Shown here piece by piece: positions 61,488-64,000 of a DNA stretch of 64,000 nt. Location: positions 305,143 through 369,142 of the forward strand of contig CACRSC010000273.1 of NCBI GenBank assembly GCA_902651635.1, read 5' to 3'. Origin of the DNA: Mastigamoeba balamuthi. Taxonomy: Eukaryota; Evosea; Mastigamoebida; Mastigamoebidae. Each line of letters opens with the position of its first letter. Within the stretch, counting starts at the first letter, position 1. Under the pieces are notes generated by a model. That model made no database searches. It saw only the letters and a list, made by a program, of their open reading frames with translations, and was not told where the DNA came from. Both the position numbers and the translations under genes were made by a program.

Positions 61488-64000
61488 ATGGCAGCAGAGA
61501 TAACGGGCCGGCGCTCGGACTCGTCGTCGTCAGAGACCGCGGCCGCGGTTGCCGCGTTCGACGCCGCCGGGATCCGGTCGTGGCTGGCGGACCTCACGGG
61601 CGACGAGACGTTCGCGGACGCCCAGCGGCCCCTCAAGGACCTCCTGGCTTCGGGCGTCGCTCTCTGCAGGTGCGTTATAAAGCGCTGTGTCTTTCTTTTC
61701 CAACTCGTTTGCGCTACTAACCGCCACCGCTGCCCCCGCCCTCCCTCGTCTCCGGCTCGTCTCCCCTTCCCTGTGCGCGTCCGCGGGTGCTGCTGCTGGC
61801 AGCATGCTCAACAAGATCTCTCCGAGGATCGTGCCCAAGGTGAACGAGACTGGCCCCGCTTGGAAGTTCAAGGTCCGCGCTGGTCTGCTGCCCGGGGGGG
61901 CCTCCTGTAGCTCCCCTCTGCGGGTGTTGTTCTTCGCCGATTTCAATTAACCCGTACTGCACTCTCTCCCCCCTCCCCTCCCCCCCCGGCCCCTTGGGAC
62001 GCGCACGGACTCGGCCACCACGCAGGAGAACATAGCGAACTACTTGCGGGCTTGCGGGCAGCTCTCGGTGCCGCGCGCGTACATGTTCCACGCGTCGGAC
62101 GTCTGCGACGTGGCGCCCTTGCAGCTCCCTGGCTCCGTGCCGCCCGTCGTGCCCCCGGCGTCGCCCGTGCTGCGCCCCGGCACCGCCACCCCGCAGCAGC
62201 AGCAGCCGCCCCAGCACGCGCGGGACAAGCAGGCCCTGACTGCCGGCAAGGGCCCCGACGCGCTGCCGGCGACCGTGGCAGCGCACCTTGCGTACATGCG
62301 GGAGCACGAGAGCGAGCTGGGCGCGTGCGTGCCCGTGGCCAGGACGCAGTCGCCCGCGTGTGCGGCCTCGCCGGTGCCGTCGCCGGCGGCGTCGCCGGCG
62401 CTCAGCGTCGTGTTCAAGCACGCGGCGGCCGGGGACAAGCCGAGGAGCAGCGGGGGGTCGGGCCCGGGCTCGCCCGCCGAGGAGAGGTTCCCCAGCTCGA
62501 CGCCGTCGCCGTCGCTCGACCTCGTGGGGCCCAGGGGGAGGACGCCTGACGTCACCAGCCTGGAGAATGACGTCAAGATCAAGGCCGAGCTCAAGTACAA
62601 CCTGGCGCTCGAGGAGGCGGTCAAGGCGTGGATCTCCGCGCTGCTCGCGGACCCCGTGCTCTTCGACGCGTGCGCGAGCGGCGCTGCGTTCGTGGGCGCG
62701 CTCAAGTCGGGCATTATCCTGTGCCAGTTGAGTGCTCTGCCCCGCAGTGTTGCCCCTGCTTTTGTGTTGCCGTTCAAGCATGTTCAACTGATTATTTTCC
62801 CGGCAGGATAATCAACAAGATCAAGCCGGGACAAATCCCGAAGATCAACTTCACGACCGTCGCGTACCTCCAGCGGGCACGGCGCTCTTCGCTCCCGGGT
62901 GCCGGACTCCTGTGGCTGACTGGCCTCCACAGGAGAACATCAACAACTTCCTCAAGGCGTGCGTGAAGCTGGGGGTCCCCGAGTCCGACATATGCGACGT
63001 CAGCGACCTGTTCGAGGACAGGAACCCCAACATGGTGCGCTCGCATGCCCGCCTCTTGCGGTCTCAACAGCCCCCTCCTCCTGCCGCCAGGTGCTCAACA
63101 CGCTGCAAGCGCTGGGCACGGCCGTGACGAAGCAGAAGCTCGTCAGCATCGAGTTTGGAGACACGTCGAACCTCAAGTCGCTGTTCTCGCAGACGATTGT
63201 CGAGGGCCAGAGCCTCGACTCGGAGCCTCCCGAAGAGCTCCTCAAAATGGACGAGGCCTCGGAAACAAAGCACAAGGAGCTCGTCGCGTGGGTACGTCCC
63301 CAGAACCCGGAAACCCGCTGAAGCCCGCTGAATACGTGTGGCAGGCAAACGACCGGATGCTGAGGGCCGGGTCCAGCACTGTCTTTGAGGACCTGGCGGC
63401 GGACATACGGGATGGCGTCAAGCTGATCCAGCTGTCCGAGGTTGTGCTGCAGACGCCGTTCCCGGGCGCGTACATCGAGAACGCGTCTGACGTGTGGAAC
63501 GCGATGCACAACGCGCTGCTGCTGTTCAACTTCCTGGTCGAGTCGACCTACCACTCGATCGACTGCTGCATGCCGCAGGACGTGGTCCGGGGCAACTGCC
63601 GCCGGGTCATGGCGCTGCTCGAGTACCTGCGCGGGACGTTTGACCACGAGTATCAGTTCATACAGATGCTCAACGCGGGTCAGACGCACGCGCTGTCGAT
63701 GACGGATATACAGCGCCTGGCGGAAATCAGCGAGGGAGACTTCAGCGAGTACAGCGAGCCCGACGAGCAGCCGCCGATGCTGCCCTCGGAGCACGAGCGG
63801 GCCAACGTGCACGACAAGGGCTCTAAGGTCGAGATCAAGGTGCTGCCCCTGTTCGACCACAAGGGGCCCAAGGAGAGCATACACAAGGAGGAGTCGTCGG
63901 AGTGCATCGACAAGGCGTACATCCTCGACTCGAACGCGGCGAGTGAGGTCGCCCGGGACGAGAGCTCCGCAGACGACTCGTTCAATTCGCTCGACAGGTC
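61488..64000 (+). CDS. Protein with three calponin-homology domains, 3' partial
   Basis: Runs off the right edge. Exons: 61488-61669, 61803-61872, 62026-62726, 62807-62858, 62933-63034, 63091-63291 and 63345-64000+. CH domain 1 is spread over exons 1-3 (IRSWLADLTGDETFADAQRP, LLASGVALCSMLNKISPRIV, ENIANYLRACGQLSVPRAYM). After a Pro/Ala/Ser-rich linker, CH domain 2 reads ALEEAVKAWISALLADPVLF, SGIILCQIINKIKPGQIPKI, ENINNFLKACVKLGVPESDI and VLNTLQALGT, the single-CH calponin/transgelin type. CH domain 3 follows (VFEDLAADIRDGVKLIQLSE, DVWNAMHNALLLFNFLVEST). The last part is acidic. CH domains bind actin or act as scaffolds. The 1+1+1 arrangement with a calponin-type middle domain does not match fimbrin, filamin or alpha-actinin, so I assign no name. 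The C-terminus is outside the window. Confidence 0.85.

Noticed and set aside
1-64000. Search for transposons, retroelements, viral insertions, tRNA or rRNA genes and CRISPR arrays
   Set aside because: No reverse transcriptase, integrase, transposase or capsid-like frame, no long terminal or inverted repeats and no convincing tRNA A/B box pair was seen by eye. A tRNA scan would be needed to exclude a divergent tRNA.

Overview
The window is nuclear DNA from a GC-rich, gene-dense protist. The coding regions recognised are all typical eukaryotic families, split by short GT-AG introns (mostly 43-170 nt, lined with C/T tracts). Intergenic spaces are short and clearly lower in GC. The set of a 2,135-residue conventional myosin II, a class I [4Fe-4S] fumarase, a BAR-RhoGAP protein, centriolar, C1 and calponin-homology proteins and Rab machinery suggests an amoeboid, probably flagellated amoebozoan. 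A free-living archamoeba such as Mastigamoeba is my best guess. That is an inference from gene content and composition, not a proof.

Layout, left to right. 1-0.83 kb (-): C1-domain protein, cut by the left edge. 0.97-3.49 kb (-): DEAD-box helicase DBP10/DDX54. 3.78-4.95 kb (+): N-acetylglucosamine kinase. 5.1-8.0 kb (-): CYC8/SSN6-type TPR co-repressor. 8.6-10.7 kb (+): class I fumarase. 10.8-12.5 kb (+): GT61-type glycosyltransferase. 12.8-15.6 kb (+): DEAD-box helicase MAK5/DDX24. 15.7-17.8 kb (-): protein of 16 ankyrin-like units with a P-P-Y-S-L-G signature. 18.5-20.2 kb (-): SNG1/YhgE-like membrane protein. 20.7-21.0 kb (+): small tail-anchored protein. 21.4-22.7 kb (+): degenerate SelO-like protein. 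23.0-23.9 kb (+): protein ending in an ALMS-like motif. 24.0-24.9 kb (+): Rab-like GTPase with an N-terminal acylation signal. 25.0-25.7 kb (-): PRA1. 25.9-26.5 kb (+): C20orf27/ADISSP-like. 27.4-28.2 kb (+): PARP-like domain. 28.8-31.3 kb (+): BAR-RhoGAP. 31.5-32.4 kb (+): SUGP1-like G-patch. 32.7-39.6 kb (+): myosin II. 40-42.2 kb: a hypothetical protein, prefoldin 4, CDPF1 and an ML lipid-binding protein. 42.4-46.1 kb (+): valyl-tRNA synthetase. 46.6-48.7 kb (+): secreted/transmembrane Cys-rich protein with CPC repeats. 49.0-50.2 kb (-): hypothetical nuclear protein. 51.0-51.96 kb (-): MCM8, broken by an assembly gap. 52.4-58.4 kb (+): CNOT4/NOT4 ubiquitin ligase with an assembly duplication. 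58.6-61.0 kb (-): LRR protein. 61.5 kb to the right edge (+): protein with three CH domains.

The genes do not form an operon or a metabolic cluster. They cover ribosome biogenesis (DBP10, MAK5), transcription and mRNA control (CYC8, NOT4, SUGP1), DNA repair (MCM8), translation (VARS), folding (prefoldin), membrane traffic (Rab, PRA1) and cytoskeleton (myosin, RhoGAP, CH protein).

Most unusual: the CPC-repeat surface protein, the 16-unit PPYSLG repeat protein, a SelO relative without its metal-binding residues, and a Rab with an MGC acylation start and a Gln-to-Leu change in its G3 box. Two assembly faults (a 418-bp duplication around one N in CNOT4, and a gap that removes most of MCM8) should be known to any user. 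Exon boundaries were inferred by eye from GT/AG signals, reading phase and family conservation.
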